Positions 8,501 through 16,033 of a stretch of 41,039 nt of DNA are shown piece by piece. The notes below the pieces were generated by a model, which was given only the letters and a program-made list of their open reading frames with translations, did not search any database and was not told the origin of the DNA. Within the stretch, counting starts at the first letter, position 1, and every line of letters starts with the position of its first letter. The stretch is from Akkermansiaceae bacterium. Lineage in GTDB: Bacteria > Verrucomicrobiota > Verrucomicrobiia > Verrucomicrobiales > Akkermansiaceae. The DNA lies in assembly GCA_028822695.1 (NCBI GenBank), contig JAPKDA010000012.1, positions 1 to 41,039 on the forward strand, given 5' to 3'. The translations under genes were made by a program, and so were the position numbers.

Positions 8501-8829
8501 GAAGTACCGTCGGTCCCAATCTCAAAAAAATCGGAGCCAAGGATCCTCGATTCCTCCTGGAGTCTCTCGTCCTCCCCAGCAAAGCCATCGCCCCAGGCTA
8601 CGGCCTCCTCAGCATCACCCTCAAGGATGGCGACTCCCTCGCCGGCACCCTCATGGAGCAAACCCCGCACGCCCTCACCATCCGCCTCGCCGACCAATCC
8701 ACCCGCAAAATCTCCCGCGCCGACATCGCCACCCAAACACCCCCCGTCTCCTCCATGCCCCCCATGAACCTCCTCCTCACAAAGAAAGAACTGCGCGACG
8801 TCCTCGCCTACCTCCAATCACTGAAGTAG
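5569..8829 (+). CDS. PVC-type propeller/HEAT/cytochrome c secreted protein
   Basis: Large secreted heme protein of 1086 residues, a family expanded in Planctomycetes and Verrucomicrobia. Seen: signal peptide (MSRLLLLLSATAALA); an N-terminal beta-propeller of the membrane-bound-dehydrogenase type (about residues 15-440) carrying three calcium-binding-like loops (DQNKDGTID, DTNADGLAD, DTNGDRIAD); a long run of HEAT-like helical repeats (about 450-930); and a C-terminal cytochrome c domain with CIRCH at residues 968-972, which binds heme covalently, followed by a Met-rich PPMNLLLTKKEL end that may supply the axial ligand. Role inferred: periplasmic electron transfer linked to sugar or alcohol oxidation; substrate unknown. 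The start at 5569 is chosen for the signal peptide. A gap of 62 bp with twin hairpins separates it from the next gene. Confidence 0.9.
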   Translation: MSRLLLLLSATAALAAPPFDPGEPIKAANGTELRLFAKEPFLRNTVAVCVDEQGRVYATSVVRRKAADLDIRQFRDWITKDLELSTIEEKRAWLKSELTPENAARYKKIGDQNKDGTIDWKDLTVLTDRIIMVEDTNADGLADRATTFAKGFNTEITGIAAGITAWDNTIYATVEPDLLKLKDTNGDRIADARESLANGFSVRLAYAGHNFSGPIIGPDGRVYASAPDKGLHLTTKEGKILANPLSGAIVRCELDGSNLELFATGLRNVQQPAFDQFGNLFGVDNDGDMKGEKERFVYITEGSDHGWRNNWQYRGKDWCPWINEGLSIPAHSDQPAYITPPLQSYKDGPAGLAFNPGTAINDFYTDHFFMSSFPSGRLFAFKAEQDGAAFKMTGEHQVASGFLMVGLGFGPEGALYIADWSAKGYELNEQGGVWKLDDPSQSTSEYREHINHLIAADWSKPSVKKVAKHLASPDQRVRMKAQFELVRRKEIKSLQTIYLNQGQPLLARLHALWGLGQLGRTGTTLEAAAFLAGLKDSDPELRAQTAKVLSEFQAPAVATALIKLLADPEDRPRFFAAIALGKLKTPAVYEALAIYASTHGTDPYHRHAAIVGLVGCATSTQLAALSTHESRPLRLAAVVALRRQRAPEITAFLSDPDPLLVAEAASAIHDDTSIPAARDALAQLLDSPTHHERTLRRALSAALRLRSPEQAARVAKFATSNTTPKHLRLVALNILNTWPNPPVLDTVEGRHRPLPKISASTIAPAVTESLTSLLDDSHADIAKAARAAASTYGIGTDPAELLAIVEADNPETAPDALRLLATHPAKQKEAAKLALESKHEIIRAEALRALASTDPEKFITIASAFLADENILESRAVFEGLGNLNHPDAGKILITALPAIRSMKIPAELRLDALEAARASKVPAVIKALAEYNATPTKDHLIAYTGTLYGGNPVKGEDLFNNHIAAQCIRCHSTDAGGSTVGPNLKKIGAKDPRFLLESLVLPSKAIAPGYGLLSITLKDGDSLAGTLMEQTPHALTIRLADQSTRKISRADIATQTPPVSSMPPMNLLLTKKELRDVLAYLQSLK

Positions 8830-8840
8830 AGTCACCGTAG

Positions 8841-8884
8841 CTGCCGCATCTTGCGGCAGGCCGTTCCCGCGGCGTCCCGCCGCG
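8841..8884. repeat. Twin triloop hairpins (REP-like)
   Basis: CTGCCGCA-tct-TGCGGCAG (8841-8859) and CGCGGCG-tcc-CGCCGCG (8868-8884) are two perfect stems with 3-base loops, 8 bp apart, filling the gap between two + strand genes. No T-run follows, so a REP-like element or transcript-stabilising structure is more likely than an intrinsic terminator. Confidence 0.6.
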
Positions 8885-8891
8885 ATTCCCC

Positions 8892-9848
8892 ATGTTCCGC
8901 GCCCTCACACTAGCTGCCCTCTTCCTGCTCACCTCTTCCGCCTTCGCCGAAGACCTCAAACCCTGGCCGCAAAAGTTCCAAGCCCGCCCGGCAAAGGTCA
9001 TCGCCGTCGAGGCTCTCAAAGGAGTTGCCCACGCCTACGAGACAGCCAACTTTCGCCTCCATTCCGACAATCCCATCAAGGAGCCGCAACTCACAAAGTT
9101 CGCCACGGTCATCGAATCCGTTCCCCAACTCATCAGAACCCTCCCCCTCGACCTCTGGGCTCCACCAGCTGAAGCCAAACCCCGCATCGTCCTCTGCCGC
9201 GATGCACAGACCTACCACCGTCAAGGCGCCCCCGTCGGAACCACCGGTTACTACAGCGGCCGCCGCCAATGCGTCTTCATCCGCGCTGACGTCTTCCTCA
9301 ACCCCCCTCCCTCCCAACCCACCCGTCTCCAGCCAAAACCCAACGAGGACCTCCTCGTCCACGAGCTAACCCACCTCGTCATGCATGGTCTTCTTTGGCG
9401 CACTTCCCCCTGGCTCTACGAAGGCCTTGCCGAATACATGTCTGCCGCCCACATCGGAGGCGGTGCCTACAACTTCTCCCGCATCGACTCCGCCATCCGC
9501 GATCACATCCGCCTCAGGCACCCACCCAATGCCAACCACCAAATCACTTGCGCCTCCCTCGACTACTTCCTCCCCATGACCGGCAAACAATGGATTGACG
9601 CCAACAGCTTGGCTGAAAATCGAGCCGCCCACAGCGCCTATGCCGTCTCCCTTCTCCTCACCCACTACCACCTCCAATCCTCCGAGCGCCGCAAAGACAT
9701 CCAGAGCTACCTGATCCTCGCCCGCGCCCACCGCGATTCCCGCCGCCCCTTCCCCCGCATGCAAATCGGCTCCGCCACCGAGATCGAAAAACGCCTCGCC
9801 AAGTTCTGGCACCCGAAGGGCCTTCCGATCCGATTCAAGAAACCCTAA
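8892..9848 (+). CDS. Secreted zinc metallopeptidase-like protein
   Basis: Predicted extracytoplasmic gluzincin of 318 residues. Seen: signal peptide (MFRALTLAALFLLTSSAFA), the zinc-binding HELTH at residues 157-161, and WLYEGLAEY at 174-182, whose Glu177 or Glu181 would be the third zinc ligand, as in peptidase MA-like and DUF1570-like families. An upstream stretch (TTGYYSGRRQCVFIR) resembles the edge strand of the active site. The substrate is unknown. It follows the cytochrome c gene on the same strand and may be co-transcribed with it. It ends 4 bp before the convergent end of ftsZ, leaving no room for a terminator between the two. Confidence 0.8.
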   Translation: MFRALTLAALFLLTSSAFAEDLKPWPQKFQARPAKVIAVEALKGVAHAYETANFRLHSDNPIKEPQLTKFATVIESVPQLIRTLPLDLWAPPAEAKPRIVLCRDAQTYHRQGAPVGTTGYYSGRRQCVFIRADVFLNPPPSQPTRLQPKPNEDLLVHELTHLVMHGLLWRTSPWLYEGLAEYMSAAHIGGGAYNFSRIDSAIRDHIRLRHPPNANHQITCASLDYFLPMTGKQWIDANSLAENRAAHSAYAVSLLLTHYHLQSSERRKDIQSYLILARAHRDSRRPFPRMQIGSATEIEKRLAKFWHPKGLPIRFKKP

Positions 9849-9852
9849 TACC

Positions 9853-11712
9853 CTACTTCTTCTTCCGCAGGAACGGCGGGATATCAAGATCCTCGCCCTC
9901 CACCAAATTCGGGTCCTCTCCCTCGAAGCGACCCTTCGGCCCCCCCTCGAGCAGAAGCTCTCCTTGCGGCTTGGGATCATAATCCGCGGCCGCCTGCAGT
10001 TCCTCAATCGAACTCACCGTGCCAGTTCCGGAATCGTCCCCGGGCTCCACAGTGGAGAATGCCACCACGTCGCCATCCGCCTCGGGATCAATCTCGGTAA
10101 TCTCAATGGAGGCCGTCGCTCCGATCGGACTGACTTCCGCCTCCTCCCATTCCTCCATCTTCACGACGGGATCGGGCTCAGGATCGTCTTCCTCCTTGGA
10201 AGAGAAGACCTCATCGAGGAGGCTGACCGAGGAACCTTGACGCTTTGGCGGCAGCTTCACGCGGCGTCTAACCTCCGCCCCCTCACGCCCGCGCAGAGGT
10301 GGGAGTGAATGATTTTTTGAGCTCTCTTTAAATGCGGGCCGGCCCTCTCTAGCCTGAGGCTCCGACTCCACGAGTTCGGGGGGTTCCACCTTCGCAGCAA
10401 GCTCCACCTCGGGAACCTTTTCGGCAAAAGGCGCTTCTTCCACTTCCTTGGCAGGCCCCTTAGGCTCAGGCGATTTTGGCGCAACCTTCGAAGGCTTCGG
10501 AGTACGTTCTATCTTGCGAGGGGACTTCGCCGGAGCAATCTTCTCGATCCCCGAAGTCCCCTTAACTTTTTTTGGCGATGAAGTAATCCGAGCTCGCGGC
10601 TCATCCGCAGGCTCATCCGCAGGATTATTTCCGACCGGCTCGATATCGACAAAGCCATCCTTCGGATCACTGCCCGGCGCATCGGGCTTCTCCCGCTCGG
10701 GCGGTCCTCCAGAAGCTGCCGCACTGATTCCCTCTTGCAGCGCCTCCTCGGGAAGCGAACTGATGAGCGTCACACTCAACGACTCCTTCATATTCGGGTC
10801 CACCGCGGTGCCGAACAGCATCTGCGCCGTATCCGGCACGTGCTTCCCGAGCCCCCGCATGAGTAACTCGATCTCGTAAAGCGTCAGATCCTCTCCTCCG
10901 CAAATATGCACCAAGACCGTCTCGGCCTGCGCCAACAAACGTCCCCGATCGAGGAGCGGACTCAGCAGTGCATTCTTGAGCGCCGCCTGTGCGCGATTCT
11001 CGCCTTCCGCGATTCCCGATCCAAACAAACACCGCGAACGGTTCGAGCTGAGCGCAGCAACCAGATCGTCGAGCCCGATGTTCACCAAGCCAGGACGCAG
11101 CACAATCCGCATCACCGCTTGGATTGCTTCCGAAATCATCCGGTCCGCCGCAGCGAAGGCTTCGTGCACCCCCTGCTTGGCGAGCACAAGATCTCCCATC
11201 CGTCCGTTGTCAAAAGTCACCAGCGCATTCGCCAAAACGGCCAACTCGTTGAGTGCCGTCCCGGCCTGCTCCCGACGGCGCTTTCCTTCAAAGGCAAAAG
11301 GCATCGTCGCAAACACCACCGTGAAGGCTCCAGCTTCCCGCGCCAACCGCGCAATGAGCGGCGCGGCACCGGAGCCGGTTCCACCACCAAGTCCCACACA
11401 GATGAAAACAATCTTCCGGTCCCGTAGCGCGTCACGCAGCTCCAACTCAGCTTCCAAAGTAGCCTGACGACCCAAATCCGGATCACCACCAGAGCCCAGG
11501 CCCTTCGTCAAACTACGACCCATCTGGATCTTTTCCGCCGAAACCGAACTCGTCAGAGTCCGCATGTCGGTGTTGGCGGCGAGGAGTTCCGCCCCATCCA
11601 TCCCGTCGAGAGCAACGCGGTCCAGCATATTGGCTCCGGCACCACCGACACCGATGATTTTGACTGAAGAATTAGGAATAGTCTGTTGACGGGTACGCTC
11701 GTAAGGGATCAT
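9853..11712 (-). CDS. ftsZ: Cell division GTPase FtsZ with long C-terminal linker
   Basis: Tubulin-like GTPase that forms the division ring. 619 residues, against about 350-400 in most bacteria. Seen: GGAGANMLD near the N-terminus, NTDMRTL, the GTP-binding loop as GGGTGSG (residues 109-115; usually GGGTGTG), and the T7 loop GLVNIGLDD (209-216). In the T7 loop Asn211 and Asp216 are kept, but the position of the first catalytic Asp (E. coli D209) is Gly213. After residue ~320 comes a ~285-residue Pro/Lys/Glu-rich linker, then the conserved tip DIPPFLRKKK for binding FtsA. The start at 11712 (MIPYERTRQQ) follows the ftsA stop by 28 bp; a longer frame from 11832 would overlap ftsA. Last gene of the dcw cluster. 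Confidence 0.95.
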   Translation of the reverse strand: MIPYERTRQQTIPNSSVKIIGVGGAGANMLDRVALDGMDGAELLAANTDMRTLTSSVSAEKIQMGRSLTKGLGSGGDPDLGRQATLEAELELRDALRDRKIVFICVGLGGGTGSGAAPLIARLAREAGAFTVVFATMPFAFEGKRRREQAGTALNELAVLANALVTFDNGRMGDLVLAKQGVHEAFAAADRMISEAIQAVMRIVLRPGLVNIGLDDLVAALSSNRSRCLFGSGIAEGENRAQAALKNALLSPLLDRGRLLAQAETVLVHICGGEDLTLYEIELLMRGLGKHVPDTAQMLFGTAVDPNMKESLSVTLISSLPEEALQEGISAAASGGPPEREKPDAPGSDPKDGFVDIEPVGNNPADEPADEPRARITSSPKKVKGTSGIEKIAPAKSPRKIERTPKPSKVAPKSPEPKGPAKEVEEAPFAEKVPEVELAAKVEPPELVESEPQAREGRPAFKESSKNHSLPPLRGREGAEVRRRVKLPPKRQGSSVSLLDEVFSSKEEDDPEPDPVVKMEEWEEAEVSPIGATASIEITEIDPEADGDVVAFSTVEPGDDSGTGTVSSIEELQAAADYDPKPQGELLLEGGPKGRFEGEDPNLVEGEDLDIPPFLRKKK

Positions 11713-11740
11713 GGCAATATCTACCCCCGGAATTAGCGGT

Positions 11741-12958
11741 TCAGCCCCCGAATGGCCAGAGTGAACGGAAAAAACTACCCACCTTTGCCGAGCCACGCGA
11801 TTCCGGGCGCTCCTCATCGAGAATCTGCGCATAGCGGATCAAGCCCAAGGCAGTCGAATATTGAGGATCCTTAAAGTAAGCATGCACTCCACTCACGTCC
11901 GGCTGCTCCGGGCGATAGACCGGTAGGCCGAATACATCACAGGCCAGCTCACCGAACCCAGCCATCAAACTCGTCCCACCAGTCAGGAAAACCCCCGTCC
12001 CGACCCGCTCCAACATGCCCTCCGGCAAGCGCGCCTTCACCAACTGCAGGGTCTCCTCCAGACGCCACCGGATCACATCATTGAGAATCTGCCGCTTGAT
12101 CTCCACTTCCGGAAACCCCCCTTCGTCAGGAACAACGACCGTTCCGATCGAACGCTCCGCATTCCCCGAAGCATCCCCCTCCGTCTTTTTCACCTGCTCA
12201 GCCTTGGACAGCGGGATATGCGTCACCAGGTGAATGTCATTCGTCACATGATCCCCTCCCACCGGAATACAACCTGACGCACAAATCGCCCCACCCACAT
12301 ACAACACGTAATCCGTCGTCCCGCCCCCGATATCGATCACCAAGGCCCCTGCTTCCTTCCGCTTCCGCGTCAACGCGATCTGCGCCGAAGCAATTGGCGC
12401 AAATACCACATCGTCCACATCCAACGGAATCTCCCGCACACACTTGATGCTGTTCTGAATCCTCGTCCGCACTCCGTGCACGATGTGGAAATCCGCATCC
12501 AGCGTCTTCCCCAACAAACCAATCGGCATCGTCGTATGCGGCTGCCGGTCCACCACGTAGTTGCGGATCAGACTATGCAGGTAAACATGATCACTCGGAA
12601 TCGCGATGTCGCTCGCGATCTCCTTTACCTCATCGATGTGCTTCGGCAGAATCTCCGGCTCCCCTTCCGGCAAGCGGTAGGTCCCCCGGTTGTTGATCCC
12701 CTCGATGTGCGAGCCGCTCACCGCCAGATAGACACTGTTGATGTCGACATCACTGATGTCTTCCGCCTCCAGCAACGCCGCCTTCACACAAGCTCGAACC
12801 TGCGGGTAATCTATAATCTCCCCTTTCCTCACTCCCGCCGTGCGGGTCTCTCCCATCCCGAGGATCTTCACCGAACTGTCCGGCTTCACCTCAGCCACAA
12901 CCATACAGGTCTTCGTCGTCCCAATTTCGAGTCCTACATGGATGCGCGTCTTGGCCAT
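11741..12958 (-). CDS. ftsA: Cell division protein FtsA
   Basis: Actin-like ATPase that tethers FtsZ to the membrane. 405 residues, normal length. Seen: HVGLEIGTTKTCMVVAEV (phosphate 1 loop), VIDIGGGTTDYVLY (phosphate 2), FLTGGTSLMAG (adenosine motif), and the 1C subdomain in between. The C-terminus GSFFRSLWPFGG is a short amphipathic helix of the kind that inserts into the membrane. It lies 7 bp after ftsQ and 28 bp before ftsZ, the usual ftsQ-ftsA-ftsZ order. Confidence 0.97.
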   Translation of the reverse strand: MAKTRIHVGLEIGTTKTCMVVAEVKPDSSVKILGMGETRTAGVRKGEIIDYPQVRACVKAALLEAEDISDVDINSVYLAVSGSHIEGINNRGTYRLPEGEPEILPKHIDEVKEIASDIAIPSDHVYLHSLIRNYVVDRQPHTTMPIGLLGKTLDADFHIVHGVRTRIQNSIKCVREIPLDVDDVVFAPIASAQIALTRKRKEAGALVIDIGGGTTDYVLYVGGAICASGCIPVGGDHVTNDIHLVTHIPLSKAEQVKKTEGDASGNAERSIGTVVVPDEGGFPEVEIKRQILNDVIRWRLEETLQLVKARLPEGMLERVGTGVFLTGGTSLMAGFGELACDVFGLPVYRPEQPDVSGVHAYFKDPQYSTALGLIRYAQILDEERPESRGSAKVGSFFRSLWPFGG

Positions 12959-12965
12959 AATTCTG

Positions 12966-13934
12966 CTAGCTCCGATTCAAAATCGCCCTGATGTCTTTTT
13001 CCAAGCGATTTTCCACCGCCGGAGCTGATTTCGGGGTCGGAGCTACTCCGCTCCCCTGGGTGAAAATCACCGGAATGTTCCGCTCCGGGATCAAATTGAT
13101 ACGTTCCATCTGCCGCTGTGTTTCACGCGAATGCCGCTCCAGCACCACTAAATCTTTCAACTGCCGCTCGTGATCATACATCCCAAAGGTCACCACCGTC
13201 CCCTCCGTCGTTGCCGCCACCAATGAATAATCATTCTGCACCCCCACCACCGCCAGGCCCCAGGGAACCTCCGAAAGCATGTGCCGACTCAGTCGCACCA
13301 GATGCAAAGCCCGCTCCGCCTCACGATGACGCATCCGCGTTCCGATCTCAAAATCTCCGACCTCACCATCCATCAGCATCAATGCCGGCAAGCGCTTCGT
13401 CCCATCCACCCACCATGGCTCACAAGCGAAAACCACACCCCCTTTGTCCACCAACAATCCACGCTCCACATCCCGCGCCACGATCCCGAGCCCGCGACAC
13501 TCCAACCACGCAATCGGTTCCCGCTCCTTGATGTCCACTTTCAAGGTCCCCGGCAAACGCCGACTGACATCAATATCGAGAATCCCCGGATACGCTTCCA
13601 ACTTCTTGCGCACATCACTCAAAGTCACCGAAAACACACTGCCCGCCGGATCTACTCCCGTCACCCGCACAAAGTCTTCCACTCCCATCCGGCCATTCGT
13701 CCGCAACTCAATCGCCTCCAAACGAAATTCCTCATTCTCAATAAGCGCCTTCCGCAATCCCACCTTCACTCCCCAACCAACTCCCACCAACAAACCCGCC
13801 AGCACCAAAAACTTCACGCCCTTCCCAAACACCTTCAAGCAGGTGAAACCAAAGATCCGTGGTGAATTCACTTTCAGGTGCAACTGCCGTGTGTTGCGCC
13901 TGTTCTTCACTTTGGATGTTTTACGTCTCAGCAT
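12966..13934 (-). CDS. ftsQ: Cell division protein FtsQ/DivIB
   Basis: Bitopic divisome protein that bridges early and late division proteins. 322 residues: a strongly basic cytoplasmic start (MLRRKTSKVKNRRNTR), one membrane helix (VKFLVLAGLLVGVGWGVKV), a POTRA domain (RLEAIELRTNGRMGVEDFVRVTG, ending in PGTLKVDIKEREPIAW) and the FtsQ beta domain. The C-terminal ~40 residues (TQGSGVAPTPKSAPAVEN...) look flexible. It overlaps the end of ddl by 14 bp, indicating coupled translation. Confidence 0.92.
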   Translation of the reverse strand: MLRRKTSKVKNRRNTRQLHLKVNSPRIFGFTCLKVFGKGVKFLVLAGLLVGVGWGVKVGLRKALIENEEFRLEAIELRTNGRMGVEDFVRVTGVDPAGSVFSVTLSDVRKKLEAYPGILDIDVSRRLPGTLKVDIKEREPIAWLECRGLGIVARDVERGLLVDKGGVVFACEPWWVDGTKRLPALMLMDGEVGDFEIGTRMRHREAERALHLVRLSRHMLSEVPWGLAVVGVQNDYSLVAATTEGTVVTFGMYDHERQLKDLVVLERHSRETQRQMERINLIPERNIPVIFTQGSGVAPTPKSAPAVENRLEKDIRAILNRS

Positions 13935-14865
13935 CGGTCCCTCTCAAGTTTAACGATAGTTCAGCAATCCTCCGACACAGAGCCCCAAAATCGTATCCCG
14001 GCTCCGCCGCCGCCGCCGCTTTCGGCAACAGGCTACTCGCGGTCATTCCTGGAATAGTATTGGCTTCTAATATATAAGGATTGCTTAAGGAATCTAGCAG
14101 GACATCCACCCGCGAGTAAACCTCAATCTCTAAGGCTTTGTGCGCTTTTTGTGCCGCCTCCTGCACCACCCGAGTCTCCTCCGCCGTCAAATCGGCCGGA
14201 CAGATATACTGACTCCCCACCTCCTGCCCGCTCAACCACGGATACTTGGTGCTCATATCATACCAACCATCCTCCGGCGGAATGATCTCCACCACCGGAA
14301 AGACCTCGTCACCGATGATCGCCACCGTTAACTCCCGCCCTTCCACAAACTGCTCCACCAAAACATCATCGCCGTATTTTGCCGCATCGCCCATAGCCGC
14401 CTCAGCCTCCCCCGCGTCCTTCACGATGTGAATTCCCACGCTCGATCCCTCCCTCGGCGGCTTCACCACATAGGGCAAGGCCATTGTCGGCATCGTCACC
14501 CCGCCGGAAACATCCACCGTCTCCGACTCCGGCGTCGGCACCCCCGCCGCCACAAACTTTGCTTTGCTCAACACCTTGTCAAAAGTCACCCGACTCGTCG
14601 CTTCCCCCGCCCCGGTGTATGGAATCCCGAGCTTTTCCAAATACGCCTGCAACTCCCCATCTTCCCCAAAGGTCCCGTGGATCGCGTTAAAGGCCAGCCC
14701 TGTCCCTTCCGGCAAGATCGGTTCCCGGTCTTTCACCTCCACCCCCACCGCATTCAATCCCTCCACCAAAAGCGCCTCCAACACCGCCTTCCCCGAAGCC
14801 AGAGAAACCTCCCGCTCCGATCCCGGCCCACCCATCAACACTGCAATCAATACCGTCTCGTCCAT
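13921..14865 (-). CDS. ddl: D-alanine-D-alanine ligase
   Basis: ATP-grasp enzyme joining two D-Ala for the peptidoglycan stem peptide. About 314 residues from the ATG at 14865; another ATG two codons upstream (14871) is equally possible. Seen: VLMGGPGSEREVSLASGKAV (Gly-rich N-terminal motif), FGEDGELQAYLEKLGIPYTG, the ATP-grasp VVKPPREGSSVGI, EQFVEGRELTVAI, and the metal/substrate site YILEANTIPGMT. The frame is open up to 15063 but no similarity is expected there. It is the first gene after the opposite-strand transporter, so ddl-ftsQ-ftsA-ftsZ probably needs its own promoter in 14866-15111. Confidence 0.95.
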   Translation of the reverse strand: MDETVLIAVLMGGPGSEREVSLASGKAVLEALLVEGLNAVGVEVKDREPILPEGTGLAFNAIHGTFGEDGELQAYLEKLGIPYTGAGEATSRVTFDKVLSKAKFVAAGVPTPESETVDVSGGVTMPTMALPYVVKPPREGSSVGIHIVKDAGEAEAAMGDAAKYGDDVLVEQFVEGRELTVAIIGDEVFPVVEIIPPEDGWYDMSTKYPWLSGQEVGSQYICPADLTAEETRVVQEAAQKAHKALEIEVYSRVDVLLDSLSNPYILEANTIPGMTASSLLPKAAAAAEPGYDFGALCRRIAELSLNLRGTDAET

Positions 14866-14922
14866 CACCATTATCAGATTAAGAAGCGTCCCCCACCTCG
14901 TCCAGCGCTTAAAAAGTGGCGT

Positions 14923-14970
14923 GACCGTCTCGGTCGCAGGCCTCCCCCGTGGCCTGACCGTCCCCCGGTC
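14923..14970. repeat. Cluster of three short-loop hairpins upstream of ddl
   Basis: GACCG-tct-CGGTC (14923-14935), CAGGCC/GGCCTG with an 8-base loop (14937-14956) and GACCG-tcccc-CGGTC (14956-14970) follow each other directly. This is the same style of compact hairpins as at 8841 and 35126. It lies in the ddl upstream region, 58 bp from the start codon, so it would be in or near the 5' leader. Confidence 0.5.
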
Positions 14971-14981
14971 ATGATCAAAAC

Positions 14982-15003
14982 CCCTCCTCGCCCCAGCGAG
15001 CAA
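14982..15003 (+). repeat. 22-bp direct repeat, left of the transporter gene
   Basis: The 22 bases around CTCCTCGCCCCAGCGAGCAA recur at 15997-16018 with one change (G to A). Each copy contains a small CTCG/CGAG inverted repeat, and both are preceded by gatcaa. The pair brackets the opposite-strand transporter gene inside the dcw cluster. Confidence 0.65.
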
Positions 15004-15111
15004 GCTCCCTCTCCCTTGGATCTTGGTCATTCCTTGTTCGACAATAGACATTCCTCCCCTCATTCAACACCCCCCTTCTCCCCAATAACGGATCACCGAT
15101 AACTTCCCCCC

Positions 15112-15975
15112 ATGTCCGGCGCCATCTACCTCCCCCTCCTCGCCGCCCTCCTCCACCCCATCCTCGGCTGGGCCATCCAGTCCGCCACCAAACGCGGCGT
15201 CTCCCTCCTCCTCATCGCCGGCATCTGCAACATCGTCACCGGCATCGTCGTCCTCACCTGGAAACGTCCCCCCGGCCCCCTCACTCAACTCTCCCCCCAC
15301 GACTGGATCGCCCTCGCCAACGGCTTCCTCTTTTTCTTCGGCCAGTGGTTCTCCATTCTCTCCCTCCGCAACGGTCACCTCGCCGTCCACTCCTCCGCCC
15401 TCGGCGCAAAGATTCTCATCGTCGCCCTCCTCTCCATCGGCTTCGGTCTCGAACCCGCCCGACCGTTCCTCCTCCTCGCCGTCGTCGTCGCCATCTTCGC
15501 CGTCTTCCTCGTCGCCGGCGCCAGCCTCGCCGGATGGCGCGCCCACCGCCGCACCGTCGGACTCACCCTCATCGCCTGCCTCTTCTTCGGCACCAACGAC
15601 TACCTCACCGGCCAATTCGGCGGGACCGTCGGCACAGCCCGCTGGCTCGGACTCATGCTCGGCACCTCCGCCACCCTGTCCCTCTTCCTCGTCGCCAGCC
15701 GCGCCAAACAATTCGCCGACCTCACCCGCAACCGCGGCGCCTTCTCCTTCGTCCTCCTCGCCGGACTCATGCTCGGCATCCAAACCGTCTTGGTAAACAT
15801 CGCCTTCTCCGAGTACGCCCAACCCACTCTCTCCAACGTCGCCTACGCCTCCCGCGGCGTCATCGCCGTCATCGCCCTCGCCATCTTCGGCGCCGCCGCC
15901 GGTAAAGAATACTGGGGCCGCCGCATCACCGGCTCCTTCCTCATGATCGCCGCCCTCTGGCTGGCCTTAATGTGA
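15112..15975 (+). CDS. DMT-superfamily (EamA-like) membrane transporter
   Basis: Predicted inner-membrane transporter of 287 residues with about ten hydrophobic helices arranged as two repeats of five, as in drug/metabolite transporters. The helices are seen for example in LLIAGICNIVTGIVVL, LLLAVVVAIFAVFLVAG and VIAVIALAIFGAAAG; SEYAQPTLSNVAYASRGV resembles the conserved end of the EamA domain. The substrate is unknown; amino acids, nucleosides or cell wall precursors are possible. It stands alone on the + strand between murC-murB and ddl, both on the - strand, divergent from ddl and convergent with murC-murB. With the 22-bp direct repeats on both sides this looks like an insertion into the dcw cluster. 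Confidence 0.75.
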   Translation: MSGAIYLPLLAALLHPILGWAIQSATKRGVSLLLIAGICNIVTGIVVLTWKRPPGPLTQLSPHDWIALANGFLFFFGQWFSILSLRNGHLAVHSSALGAKILIVALLSIGFGLEPARPFLLLAVVVAIFAVFLVAGASLAGWRAHRRTVGLTLIACLFFGTNDYLTGQFGGTVGTARWLGLMLGTSATLSLFLVASRAKQFADLTRNRGAFSFVLLAGLMLGIQTVLVNIAFSEYAQPTLSNVAYASRGVIAVIALAIFGAAAGKEYWGRRITGSFLMIAALWLALM

Positions 15976-15996
15976 CGTGATTCGTTTCGATCAATT

Positions 15997-16018
15997 CCCT
16001 CCTCGCCCCAACGAGCAA
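15997..16018 (+). repeat. 22-bp direct repeat, right of the transporter gene
   Basis: Second copy of the repeat at 14982-15003, one mismatch. It lies between the transporter stop and the convergent murC-murB stop, and its CTCG/CGAG core could also be a weak hairpin. Confidence 0.65.
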
Positions 16019-16033
16019 TTCCCCAAACCCCCC

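Noticed and set aside
11713-11832. 40-residue N-terminal extension of FtsZ
   Set aside because: It overlaps the end of ftsA and is Arg/Ser-rich without similarity to FtsZ; the ATG at 11712 fits.
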